Positions 13,464-20,023 of a stretch of DNA of 38,057 nucleotides are shown piece by piece. Under the pieces are notes generated by a model. The model was not told where the DNA came from, searched no databases, and saw nothing but the letters and a program-made list of their open reading frames with translations. Every line of letters begins with the position of its first letter. The first letter of the stretch is position 1. Origin of the DNA: a virus. Location of the stretch: the IMG/VR virus record IMGVR_UViG_3300027963_000146, positions 1 to 38,057 of that record; one strand, given 5' to 3'. The position numbers and the translations under genes are program-made.

Positions 13464-13687
13464 TGGCTTGGAAGTGTCCTCCACTGCATCTGCCTAATTG
13501 GAATAATTTTTGGAAATGGAAAACAGAGATGGTAAAATCACCTTGTATTGGTAAATGTACTTATGACATTACAATTATGAAATGTAATGATTGTGGTAGA
13601 ACTAAAGAGCAAATCAGTAATTGGTATATCATGACTGACGATGAAAAACTAGAAGTACTTGAACAACTTTTAAAGGAGCAAGAATGA
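13463..13687 (+). CDS. DUF1289-type Cys-rich protein (74 aa)
   Basis: GTG at 13463 is chosen over an upstream in-frame TTG because GGAGGA lies seven bases before it and it overlaps the preceding TAG by one base. The core 'SPCIGKCTYDITIMKCNDCGRTKEQISNW' with following 'MTDDEK' matches DUF1289, a short bacterial family with four cysteines (C-x3-C ... C-x2-C) and a 'CGRT--EI--W--M' ending. The family probably binds metal; its role is unknown. It is common in proteobacterial genomes, so the phage gene may come from a host. Confidence 0.7.
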   Translation: MAWKCPPLHLPNWNNFWKWKTEMVKSPCIGKCTYDITIMKCNDCGRTKEQISNWYIMTDDEKLEVLEQLLKEQE

Positions 13688-13854
13688 CAACAAATGAATT
13701 AATTGAAGCACTGGATCAGAGATATGGAAATCCTTATGCAGCAAAAGAAAACACATTGATTCAAGAAGCAATACAACAGTTAAGAAATTATTCTAATATG
13801 TTTGAATTTAACGGAGTTGAAAATGAGCAAAATCAAAAATGTAATGGTAAGTAG
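13684..13854 (+). CDS. hypothetical protein (56 aa)
   Basis: ATG at 13684 overlaps the previous stop; stop TAG at 13852-13854 lies 30 bases inside the next gene. The product begins MTTNELIEALDQRYGNPYAA and is helical up to 'IQEAIQQLRNYSNM'. The overlap with the exported protein's signal-peptide region is longer than usual here, so its last residues may be unconstrained. Confidence 0.5.
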   Translation: MTTNELIEALDQRYGNPYAAKENTLIQEAIQQLRNYSNMFEFNGVENEQNQKCNGK

Positions 13855-14128
13855 TGTTGCTTTAATGGTTACGACTGTTTTCGCACAGGCAACAACATAC
13901 GAAAATAGTCCTTATAACTATAAGAACTCACAGTACAACTATGAGAACTCACAATACAATTACAAAAATAGTCCGTACAACTATAGCAATAGCCCTGTCA
14001 ATCCGTATGCACCGAATGCAGTTTTTGATTCACAAGGCAATCGTGTTGGCTATAAAACTGAGTCAAATCAAGGGGTTGTAAACTATTATGACAACTCTGG
14101 TAAACGTAAAGGATACTCAAACAAATGA
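13823..14128 (+). CDS. exported NSPYNY-repeat protein (101 aa)
   Basis: ATG at 13823 follows CGGAG; an upstream in-frame TTG would spoil the signal peptide. Residues 1-23 form a clear Sec signal (basic start, hydrophobic core, cleavage likely after FAQA). Residues 27-62 are five 7-residue repeats with consensus [E/K]NS[P/Q]YNY: ENSPYNY, KNSQYNY, ENSQYNY, KNSPYNY, then a degenerate SNSPVNPY. The C terminus has two copies of an [F/Y]D--G-R-GY motif (68-77, 89-98). I recall similar secreted repeat proteins in proteobacteria but no function. It would reach the periplasm or surface; receptor masking or superinfection exclusion is a guess. Confidence 0.7.
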   Translation: MSKIKNVMVSSVALMVTTVFAQATTYENSPYNYKNSQYNYENSQYNYKNSPYNYSNSPVNPYAPNAVFDSQGNRVGYKTESNQGVVNYYDNSGKRKGYSNK

Positions 14129-14274
14129 CTATGGAACAAGGAATCGTTATTCTTACCGGAATAGGATATATTACTGTCGGTGTTCTCCAGTTACTAAAGG
14201 GTTCTATTCCTAACGCTATGATTTGGATTGGATATGCTTTTGCTCAGGTGGGATTATGTCTAAATCTAAAATAG
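14125..14274 (+). CDS. small two-span membrane protein (49 aa)
   Basis: ATGA overlap with the exported protein; stop TAG at 14272-14274. The product starts MTMEQGIVILTGIGYITVGV, giving one hydrophobic span, and has a second one around 'NAMIWIGYAFAQVGLCL', separated by a short 'LKGSIPN' loop. It is therefore a small integral membrane hairpin. It may work with the exported repeat protein before it. No family recognised. Confidence 0.5.
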   Translation: MTMEQGIVILTGIGYITVGVLQLLKGSIPNAMIWIGYAFAQVGLCLNLK

Positions 14275-14699
14275 TATTAACATCTACGCAGATTCTCATG
14301 GCTGCTCAAGTCGGTGTCATGAGACGAGTTCAGTTTATGAAACGAAATGCCGTTGCTGTATATGGTGCTGAAACAAACTGGCAGATGCAAATTGAAGGTG
14401 CTCTATCTGAATATGCTTTATCCAAGCATTTAGGAATCTATTGGGAAGGTGTTGGTGTTATCGATGGAGATGACGTGGGAGATCAGGACGTACGTGTAAC
14501 TGAGTATGAAACTGGTTCTTTAATCTTACATCCACGTGATCCAGATAATAAAAAGTTTTGGCTTCTTACTGGCAAAAACGGAACATATACTGTACATGGT
14601 TATATTTTGGGAAAGGATGGAAAACAGGACAAGTATTGGAAAGAAAAAGTAGCAGGAAGACCTGCTTTTTTTGTACCGCAATCTGATTTAGTGTTATAA
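14256..14699 (+). CDS. conserved hypothetical, possibly nuclease-fold (147 aa)
   Basis: ATG at 14256 is taken as start because GTGGGA precedes it; the longer reading would run through the previous gene. The pattern 'ETNWQMQIEGALSEYALSKHLGIYW', then 'GDDVGDQDVRVTEYETGSLIL' and 'TYTVHGYILG' and finally 'RPAFFVPQSDL', resembles conserved phage proteins whose Glu, Asp and following strand recall the PD-(D/E)XK nuclease core. The match is a visual impression only. Its final codons contain an intrinsic terminator and a promoter-like box for the polymerase gene. Confidence 0.55.
   Translation: MSKSKIVLTSTQILMAAQVGVMRRVQFMKRNAVAVYGAETNWQMQIEGALSEYALSKHLGIYWEGVGVIDGDDVGDQDVRVTEYETGSLILHPRDPDNKKFWLLTGKNGTYTVHGYILGKDGKQDKYWKEKVAGRPAFFVPQSDLVL
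14651..14672 (+). terminator. intrinsic terminator inside the end of the 147-residue gene
   Basis: AGCAGG (14651-14656), loop AAGA, CCTGCT (14661-14666), then an uninterrupted run of seven T (14666-14672). This is a textbook Rho-independent terminator although it encodes Ala-Gly-Arg-Pro-Ala-Phe-Phe. It sits 35 bp before the DNA polymerase start. Confidence 0.6.
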
Positions 14700-14700
14700 T
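14671..14700 (+). promoter_or_regulatory. candidate promoter immediately before the DNA polymerase
   Basis: TTGTAC (14671-14676), 18-bp spacer, TATAAT (14695-14700). The sequence GTGTTATAATA is shared with the main late promoter. The -35 agrees at only three positions. ATG of the polymerase is six bases after the -10, so a transcript would be leaderless or nearly so. Confidence 0.4.
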
Positions 14701-14706
14701 ATAAGA

Positions 14707-16356
14707 ATGAAAATTGTCCTTGACATCGAAACAAATAGTACACACGATAAGATTTGGATGTGTGTTACTCGTGACATTGAAACAGATGAGGTAAAGGTAT
14801 GGAAAGCAGCAAGTGGATTACAAAAGTATTTGGAAGTTTGCGATTTGATTATCATGCACAACGGAATAAACTTCGATGCACCAGTACTGAGGAAGAACTG
14901 GAACGTCACGATGAAGTTGAGCCAAGTGTACGACACGCTCGTAGCAAGCCGACTTCTAAACCCAAGCCTAGAGGACGGACATAGCCTTGACGCATGGGGA
15001 CAACGTCTTGGGTACGCTAAGGGAGACTTTAGCGACTGGGACGGAGGAGCAACACCTGAAATGGAAGAGTATTGCATTCAGGATACAAAGGTGACTGCAA
15101 AACTTTACAATCACCTAGTAACAACTTTACAATCAGAGAAGTTTTCACAAAGGAGTATAAATCTTGAGCACAATGTACAAGCGATCATCACAAAGCAAGA
15201 AGAAAACGGATTCAAACTCGACGAAGTCAAAGCTTTACAATTACTGGCTTTACTTAAAACTAAGCTGGACGCTATTCATCTTGAAATGGCGACCATCTTC
15301 CCAGATCACATCGAAACCGGCAGAATCAGCAAAAACGGTAAACCGCTTAAAGACATCATCACCCCGTTTAACCCCGGCAGCCGAAAGCAAATTGCAGAAA
15401 GACTTCAAGAAAAGGGTTGGAAACCAACTAAGCGTACCGAAAAGGGAAGCGTCATTGTCGACGAAGCCGTCCTCGAAACGCTCGACTACCCGGAAGCCAA
15501 AACCTTAGCACAATACATGATGCTCCAAAAGCGTATAGCTCAGATTGAATCTTGGTTAGATGCTATGGAGTCAGATGGAAGAGTACATGGTCGTCTCATT
15601 ACTTGTGGAGCTATCACTGGACGTATGACACATATGTCGCCTAATATGGCACAAGTGCCGAACAGTGGTAGTCCTTATGGAATGGACTGTAGAGAACTTT
15701 GGACAGTTGAGAAAGGCAATGCGTTAGTCGGTATCGATGCTTCTGGTTTAGAACTTCGTATGCTGGCTCACTATATGAATGATGATGCGTATACTAATGA
15801 AGTCGTATCGGGTGACATCCACACCACAAACCAAAAAGCTGCTGGGCTTGAAACGAGGAATCAGGCTAAAACATTTATTTATGCCTTTCTCTATGGCGCA
15901 GGAGCTGCCAAGATTGGGACAATTGTTGGTGGTTCAGCGAAGGAAGGACAAAGGCTCATTGATTCTTTTCTACGCAACACACCGAAACTGCAAGAGCTAC
16001 GGCAAAAAGTTAGTAGAATCTTCTCTACGAAAGGCAAACTACCGGGTCTCGATGGAAGGCAGTTACTTTGTAGGTCGGAGCATTCAGCCGTTAACACGCT
16101 TTTGCAAGGTGCAGGTGCGATTGTCATGAAGCAAGCAGTGGTGATCTTAGATCGTAAGTTAAAGACTGTTAAGATCCCTTATAAGTTTGTAGCTAATGTA
16201 CATGATGAGTGGCAATTGGAAGTGCCTTGGACATTTGCAGAACAGGTCGGTAGGCTTGGTGTTGAATCGATTGAGGAAGCAGGTAAAGTGTTAGAGATGC
16301 GTTGTCCTCTAACTGGTGAATTTAAATACGGTAACAATTGGAAGGAAACACACTGA
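14707..16356 (+). CDS. family A DNA polymerase, T7-like (549 aa)
   Basis: Replicative polymerase with proofreading. The 3'-5' exonuclease domain has D6 and E8 (LDIET), 'HNGINFDAP' with D57, 'YDTL' and 'YCIQD' with Y122 and D126. Polymerase motif A is 'GIDASGLELR' (D344), motif B 'RNQAKTFIYAFLYG' (384-397) and motif C 'VHDEW' (H499, D500). In motif B the residue matching E. coli Pol I F762 and T7 Y526 is Tyr (Y392). The protein is about 150 residues shorter than T7 gp5, with a compact thumb and no obvious thioredoxin-binding loop. It overlaps the next gene by one base. Confidence 0.95.
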   Translation: MKIVLDIETNSTHDKIWMCVTRDIETDEVKVWKAASGLQKYLEVCDLIIMHNGINFDAPVLRKNWNVTMKLSQVYDTLVASRLLNPSLEDGHSLDAWGQRLGYAKGDFSDWDGGATPEMEEYCIQDTKVTAKLYNHLVTTLQSEKFSQRSINLEHNVQAIITKQEENGFKLDEVKALQLLALLKTKLDAIHLEMATIFPDHIETGRISKNGKPLKDIITPFNPGSRKQIAERLQEKGWKPTKRTEKGSVIVDEAVLETLDYPEAKTLAQYMMLQKRIAQIESWLDAMESDGRVHGRLITCGAITGRMTHMSPNMAQVPNSGSPYGMDCRELWTVEKGNALVGIDASGLELRMLAHYMNDDAYTNEVVSGDIHTTNQKAAGLETRNQAKTFIYAFLYGAGAAKIGTIVGGSAKEGQRLIDSFLRNTPKLQELRQKVSRIFSTKGKLPGLDGRQLLCRSEHSAVNTLLQGAGAIVMKQAVVILDRKLKTVKIPYKFVANVHDEWQLEVPWTFAEQVGRLGVESIEEAGKVLEMRCPLTGEFKYGNNWKETH

Positions 16357-16523
16357 TGATAACAGATGGCGAATTAGATTTAGTACATAACCTTGTGCTG
16401 GAATTATTCCGAAGAGGACAAAGCCCAGCTAATATTTCTTTTTTATTAACTGAAGAATTAAACAGATTAGGAGATGCCTTTGACTACTTTAATGCCATTA
16501 AAGAGTCGCATCACGCACCATGA
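16356..16523 (+). CDS. hypothetical protein (55 aa)
   Basis: TGATG overlap with the polymerase stop and AAGGAA upstream fix the ATG at 16356. The product starts MITDGELDLVHNLVLELFRR and is acidic and helical, ending 'DYFNAIKESHHAP'. A function is not recognised; co-translation suggests an accessory role in replication. Confidence 0.55.
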   Translation: MITDGELDLVHNLVLELFRRGQSPANISFLLTEELNRLGDAFDYFNAIKESHHAP

Positions 16524-16699
16524 GTTTATTTGATGAGCTACCTAAAGAGTTCACTCCTTTAGCAGTACTAGGAGATATTGACGGCTACTTACATATCTAT
16601 TCGTCTTTGGACGATGAGACATTATTAGCTATCATTGATATGGCAGGACAGGCAATAGAAGATCGGCAGTATGACGTAAAAACAACAGTTTTGCAGTAA
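16520..16699 (+). CDS. hypothetical protein (59 aa)
   Basis: ATGA overlap with the previous gene; stop TAA at 16697-16699. The product starts MSLFDELPKEFTPLAVLGDI and carries 'DGYLHIYSSLDDETLLAIIDMAGQ', which suggests a small alpha/beta unit. Not recognised. It is followed by a 71-bp gap holding the likely SSB promoter. Confidence 0.5.
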   Translation: MSLFDELPKEFTPLAVLGDIDGYLHIYSSLDDETLLAIIDMAGQAIEDRQYDVKTTVLQ

Positions 16700-16726
16700 A
16701 ATGTGTAGTATGTTACACAATTGTAG

Positions 16727-16732
16727 TATAAT
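16727..16732 (+). promoter_or_regulatory. -10 box before the SSB gene
   Basis: A perfect TATAAT sits 38 bp before the SSB start in a short gene-free gap, preceded by the partly palindromic TACACAATTGTA (about 16714-16725). No -35 box is visible at the right distance. A separate promoter for the abundant SSB is plausible. Confidence 0.4.
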
Positions 16733-16770
16733 AACGAAGCAGTACTTACTAACCTAATAAAGGATATAAA

Positions 16771-17181
16771 ATGAATAAGCAAGTGACAATTAAAGGCGAG
16801 CTATTTTGGACTCGTGATATGAACAACTTTAACACTAAGTTTAATCCAGATAACACTAAGTATCAATGCACTATCGGTAACATCAGTGACGCTGACGCTA
16901 CTAAGCTAGAAGGCTTAGGAGTTAAGATTAAGCACAAAGATGCACAAGGTAAATTCATCGTTGCCAAAAGCAATTATCTATTTACACCTTTTGATTCTAA
17001 AGGCAAACCAGTTGAGATTGAAGCATTAGGCAATGGCTCCAAAGTGATTGCTGAAGTGACATCTTATGAGCACCGGATGACTCCTGCTCATGGCATGGCT
17101 CCATCAATCAAAAAGCTTACAGTGACTGAAGTTGTTACGTATAACCCTGAAGCAGTAACAGAGTTAGACGACGTTCTGTAA
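16771..17181 (+). CDS. single-stranded DNA-binding protein, T7 gp2.5-like (136 aa)
   Basis: Coats single-stranded DNA at the fork and contacts polymerase and helicase. The outline 'VTIKGELFWTRDMNNFNTKFNPDNTKYQCTIGN' then 'VKIKHKDAQGKFIVAKSNY' and 'GNGSKVIAEVTSYEH' matches the OB-fold of gp2.5-type podovirus SSBs. The acidic C-terminal tail 'AVTELDDVL', ending in hydrophobic residues, is the usual partner-binding tip. AAAGGA precedes ATG. The stop shares one base with the exonuclease start. Confidence 0.85.
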   Translation: MNKQVTIKGELFWTRDMNNFNTKFNPDNTKYQCTIGNISDADATKLEGLGVKIKHKDAQGKFIVAKSNYLFTPFDSKGKPVEIEALGNGSKVIAEVTSYEHRMTPAHGMAPSIKKLTVTEVVTYNPEAVTELDDVL

Positions 17182-17861
17182 TGCGAGCTTTGATCGACGC
17201 TGATTCTCTTGTGTATGCTATCGGTTTCTCCAGTGAAGATATTGAAGAACCATTAGCTAAGTGGAGAATGAATGAAGCTGTCGATACGATTCTTTCTGAT
17301 GTAGGAGCAGACTGTTACTTTGGTTGGTTAACGGGTAAAGGAAACTTCCGTAACGACATAGCAAAGACTGCTCCTTACAAAGGAACTCGTGTAGCACCTA
17401 AACCGGCTCACTATCAAGCCTTACGAGAGCACCTACAGGTGAAGTATGGTTTTATGATGACTAAGGATATAGAAGCTGACGATGCAGTTGCAATAGCTTG
17501 TTATGCTATCCCTGAAGATGAAATGATTATGGTCCATATCGATAAAGACCTTAATCAACTTCGAGGATGGCATTACAACTACCGCAAGAAAGAAAAGTAT
17601 CATGTAACAGAGTTTGAAGGTCTGCGTAGTTTTTATACACAAATGCTAACTGGAGATCGAATTGATAACATCATTGGCATTAAAGGGATTGGTCCCGTCA
17701 AAGCAAAAAGGATACTTGAAGAATGTCAAACCGAAAACGAGATGTATCTTGCTTGTCTCGAAGCCTACCAAGGAAACGAGGAGCGAGTCTTGGAGAACGG
17801 GCAGTTATTATGGCTCCAAAGAAGCCACGATCAACTCTGGAAACCGCCAAGCTTGTCTTAG
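17181..17861 (+). CDS. 5'-3' exonuclease / flap nuclease (226 aa)
   Basis: PIN/FEN-type nuclease that removes primers and degrades DNA. The N terminus 'MRALIDADSLVYA' supplies the first Asp pair, 'KDIEADDAVAI' the middle acidic cluster, 'MVHIDKDLNQL' the next, and 'MLTGDRIDNIIGIKGIGPVKAKRIL' the helix-hairpin-helix region (about 155-180) with its Asp residues. All expected metal ligands seem present. Compared with T7 gp6 (300 residues) it is short and lacks a long C-terminal extension. TAATG links it to SSB and its last 52 bases overlap the next gene. Confidence 0.88.
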   Translation: MRALIDADSLVYAIGFSSEDIEEPLAKWRMNEAVDTILSDVGADCYFGWLTGKGNFRNDIAKTAPYKGTRVAPKPAHYQALREHLQVKYGFMMTKDIEADDAVAIACYAIPEDEMIMVHIDKDLNQLRGWHYNYRKKEKYHVTEFEGLRSFYTQMLTGDRIDNIIGIKGIGPVKAKRILEECQTENEMYLACLEAYQGNEERVLENGQLLWLQRSHDQLWKPPSLS

Positions 17862-18148
17862 TTGAGTGGTTGGACGCTTTAGCACAAGGTGAGTGGCATG
17901 AAGCAAAAAGGGAAGACTTACGTTGTAAAACAGTTGGATTTGTTGTTTTTGAAGACGATGAGCAAATTGAACTTGCAGGGACTATCACCGACGGAATGTG
18001 CAATAACAGCATTACAATCCCGAAAAGAATGCTTACAAAAAGGAAGGAAGTTAAACTTGAAGCCCCAGTCCGCAAAAGCAAAAGGAAGAAAGCTTCAACA
18101 GTGGTGCAGGGATCAGATACTCCAACGATTCCCTACGCTGAGCATTGA
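17810..18148 (+). CDS. conserved phage protein (112 aa)
   Basis: The start at 17810 is uncertain: GGAG lies 14 bases upstream, and an earlier in-frame codon at 17723 exists but would sit far inside the exonuclease gene. The core 'KLVLVEWLDALAQGEWHE', 'KTVGFVVFEDDEQIELAGTI' and 'NSITIPKRML' has the look of a common small phage protein with a beta-rich middle and 'ITIPK' near its end. No function is known to me. The basic Lys/Arg tail overlaps the next gene. Confidence 0.6.
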   Translation: MAPKKPRSTLETAKLVLVEWLDALAQGEWHEAKREDLRCKTVGFVVFEDDEQIELAGTITDGMCNNSITIPKRMLTKRKEVKLEAPVRKSKRKKASTVVQGSDTPTIPYAEH

Positions 18149-18443
18149 CGATGTACGTTCTACAAGCATGGGTGCAGGTGGCGAAGATGTACAATTGTCT
18201 ACTGCAGCTCGTGAGTTATTCACTTACACAATCGAATGCAAAAACAGAAAAGCAATCGCAGTGTATAAGGACTACGAACAAGCAAAGACCCACGGATTAA
18301 TTGAACCTTTAGTTATTTTGAAACAGAATCTCAGCAAGCCACTGGCTCTCGTAGACGCAGAACACTTCTTAGATCTGGTTCAAAAGATTAAAGAATTACA
18401 ACACCAAATTGATGTATTACTACTTGTGAAAGGTTCCAAATGA
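18057..18443 (+). CDS. putative PD-(D/E)XK endonuclease / resolvase, TTG start (128 aa)
   Basis: TTG at 18057 is proposed because AAGGAAGG ends about nine bases before it and the family-like part begins there (KPQSAKAKGRKLQQWCRDQI). Conserved features: 'GRKLQQWCRDQILQRFP' helix, 'MGAGGEDVQLS' with Glu-Asp, and 'YTIECKNRKAIAVYKDYEQAK', where E-C-K corresponds to the (D/E)XK catalytic pair. The rest 'PLVILKQNLSKPLALVDAEHFLDL' is the usual closing strand and helix. Phages use such enzymes as Holliday-junction or branched-DNA nucleases; specificity is inferred. It overlaps genes on both sides. Confidence 0.65.
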   Translation: MKPQSAKAKGRKLQQWCRDQILQRFPTLSIDDVRSTSMGAGGEDVQLSTAARELFTYTIECKNRKAIAVYKDYEQAKTHGLIEPLVILKQNLSKPLALVDAEHFLDLVQKIKELQHQIDVLLLVKGSK

Positions 18444-18742
18444 AGATTGATCACCCAATGAAGTTAACATTTACACTAGAAGAAGAAAACAACATTATCA
18501 CCAATACTTTTGTTGTTGAGGATTGTGAACAGTGGACAGCGTTAGTAATTAAGTTTGCTGATTTTCTTAGTGCTCAGTATGGCTACGAAGTAAAAGAAAA
18601 GATTGCATTTATTAACGATTTTTGTTTTGATGATTATTCAGTAGTTGGTGAACGTACAATCTCCAGCGACGCATATTCTGTAGCTAAAAGTTTTGATAAA
18701 GAACGTGCAGAAGAAGTATCCGATTGGGGCGATGACGAATGA
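18440..18742 (+). CDS. hypothetical acidic protein (100 aa)
   Basis: ATGA overlaps at both ends place it in a coupled series. The product starts MKIDHPMKLTFTLEEENNII, has a 'ADFLSAQYGYEVKEKIAFIND' middle and ends 'EEVSDWGDDE'. Mixed beta then alpha is likely. No family recognised; replication context only. Confidence 0.6.
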   Translation: MKIDHPMKLTFTLEEENNIITNTFVVEDCEQWTALVIKFADFLSAQYGYEVKEKIAFINDFCFDDYSVVGERTISSDAYSVAKSFDKERAEEVSDWGDDE

Positions 18743-19476
18743 AAATTCTACTGCTCGATATTGAGACTAGTCCTAACACAGCCCACGTGTGGGGCTTGTG
18801 GCAGCAAAACGTCAGTATCAACCAGTTAATGGAGTCTTCCTATGTCCTCTGCTATGCAGCTAAATGGCTAGGCGAGGAAGACATCTATTTTGATTCTGTA
18901 CAACAATCTAAACCTAAATCAATGTTGAAAGGTATTCATGCTCTTCTGGACTCTGCTGATGCTGTTATCCATTACAATGGAACTAAGTTTGATATTCCTA
19001 CTCTTAACAAAGAATTTCTACTCACCAAGTTACTTCCGCCATCGCCTTATAAGCAGATTGACCTCTTGCGTGTGGTTCGTAGTAATTTTAGGTTTCCTAG
19101 CAATAAGCTGGATTATGTATCTCAACGTCTGGGCTTAGGTAAGAAACACGCTCATGAAGGACACGATCTTTGGGTTAAGTGCATGAACGGAGACAAAGAT
19201 GCGTGGCAGAGAATGCAAGACTACAACATTCAAGACGTAGTTCTGCTAGAGAGTCTGTACGAGAATCTTTTGCCGTGGATCAAGAATGCTCCTAATCGTA
19301 ATCTATACATGGATCATACTGGTTGTCCTACGTGTGGATCAACACATCTTCACAAGCGTGGTACAGCAGTGTCTACTACTGGTTCGTATCAGCGATACCA
19401 ATGTAAGTCTTGTGGATCATGGAGTCAGGGTACTAAGTCAATTAAAAAATCTGTGGAAGTGAAACATCATGCATGA
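18739..19476 (+). CDS. DEDD 3'-5' exonuclease with C-terminal zinc ribbon (245 aa)
   Basis: RNase H-fold exonuclease: 'LLLDIETSP' gives D7 and E9, 'HYNGTKFDIPTLN' the second Asp, and 'DYNIQDVVLLESLYENLLPW' the last Asp. An internal 'NKLDYVSQRLGLGKK' helix is as in YprB-type exonucleases. The C terminus adds a ribbon CPTCGS ... CKSCGS (about 197-226) for nucleic-acid binding. It is separate from the proofreading domain in the polymerase, so the phage has two DEDD activities. A role in host DNA breakdown or recombination is likely but not shown. Confidence 0.8.
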   Translation: MKILLLDIETSPNTAHVWGLWQQNVSINQLMESSYVLCYAAKWLGEEDIYFDSVQQSKPKSMLKGIHALLDSADAVIHYNGTKFDIPTLNKEFLLTKLLPPSPYKQIDLLRVVRSNFRFPSNKLDYVSQRLGLGKKHAHEGHDLWVKCMNGDKDAWQRMQDYNIQDVVLLESLYENLLPWIKNAPNRNLYMDHTGCPTCGSTHLHKRGTAVSTTGSYQRYQCKSCGSWSQGTKSIKKSVEVKHHA

Positions 19477-19852
19477 TAGTCCAGTAGCTATGCCGGGTCC
19501 TTATGGCTATGATCCAGAAATTAAATGGTCGTGTGCTATGGATCCTGATAAGTGGGAATTTACACTTGAAGATTATTTTCAAAAGTTACAACTTAATCTT
19601 CAGGATTTAGATGAAGATCTTTCTGTAAAGTCAGCACAAGTGGGTGGAGATCACTATCAAAAGGCAGCATTACAGCCTTGGGATATTTTTCTTGCTTGGG
19701 GACTTGACCCGTGGGCAGCAAATGTGGTAAAATATATATTAAGATTTCCGTATAAGAATGGCTTAGAAGACTTAAAAAAAGCTAAACATTATGTAGACTT
19801 CTTAATTGAGAATTACGACGAAGTTCACGAGAAGTACTATGAAGAAAGATAA
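19469..19852 (+). CDS. DUF3310 protein (127 aa)
   Basis: The C-terminal half 'VGGDHYQKAALQPWDIFLAWGLDPWAANVVKYILRF' then 'KNGLEDLKKAKHYVDFLIE' is the DUF3310 signature, frequent in phages beside nucleotide metabolism genes. Databases sometimes call it a nucleotide kinase, without proof I know of. The N-terminal 55 residues are an acidic extension. It is located just before the ribonucleotide reductase, in keeping with a dNTP-related role. It overlaps the exonuclease end by eight bases. Confidence 0.75.
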   Translation: MHDSPVAMPGPYGYDPEIKWSCAMDPDKWEFTLEDYFQKLQLNLQDLDEDLSVKSAQVGGDHYQKAALQPWDIFLAWGLDPWAANVVKYILRFPYKNGLEDLKKAKHYVDFLIENYDEVHEKYYEER

Positions 19853-19855
19853 GCA

Positions 19856-20023
19856 ATGCAATTGACGCTTGAAGAGCTTCGAGAGCGTCTCAAAAGCCTT
19901 GATGAGGTCATGTTAGTCGAGTTATTAGGACTCACTTCAGAAGATCTTGTTAAGGCTTTTCCTGACTTAATCGAAGACAATTACGAACCACTATCAACAG
20001 AAGTAGACTGGGAAGAAGAATAA
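19856..20023 (+). CDS. small acidic protein before the reductase (55 aa)
   Basis: ATG at 19856, three bases after the previous stop; TAA at 20021-20023 abuts the reductase ATG. The product begins MQLTLEELRERLKSLDEVML and has 'LLGLTSEDLVKAFPDLIEDN', a helix-turn arrangement seen in short phage proteins, ending in an acidic tail VDWEEE. Function not known. Tight spacing suggests co-translation with the reductase. Confidence 0.6.
   Translation: MQLTLEELRERLKSLDEVMLVELLGLTSEDLVKAFPDLIEDNYEPLSTEVDWEEE

Noticed and set aside
15164-15508. Ser/Lys-rich plus-strand frame inside the polymerase gene
   Set aside because: Shadow frame of the polymerase coding sequence; no ribosome site and biased composition.
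17460-17468. ACTAAGGAT copies at 17460 and 22026
   Set aside because: Both are inside coding sequence without flanking arms or promoter context; taken as chance matches to the leader motif.
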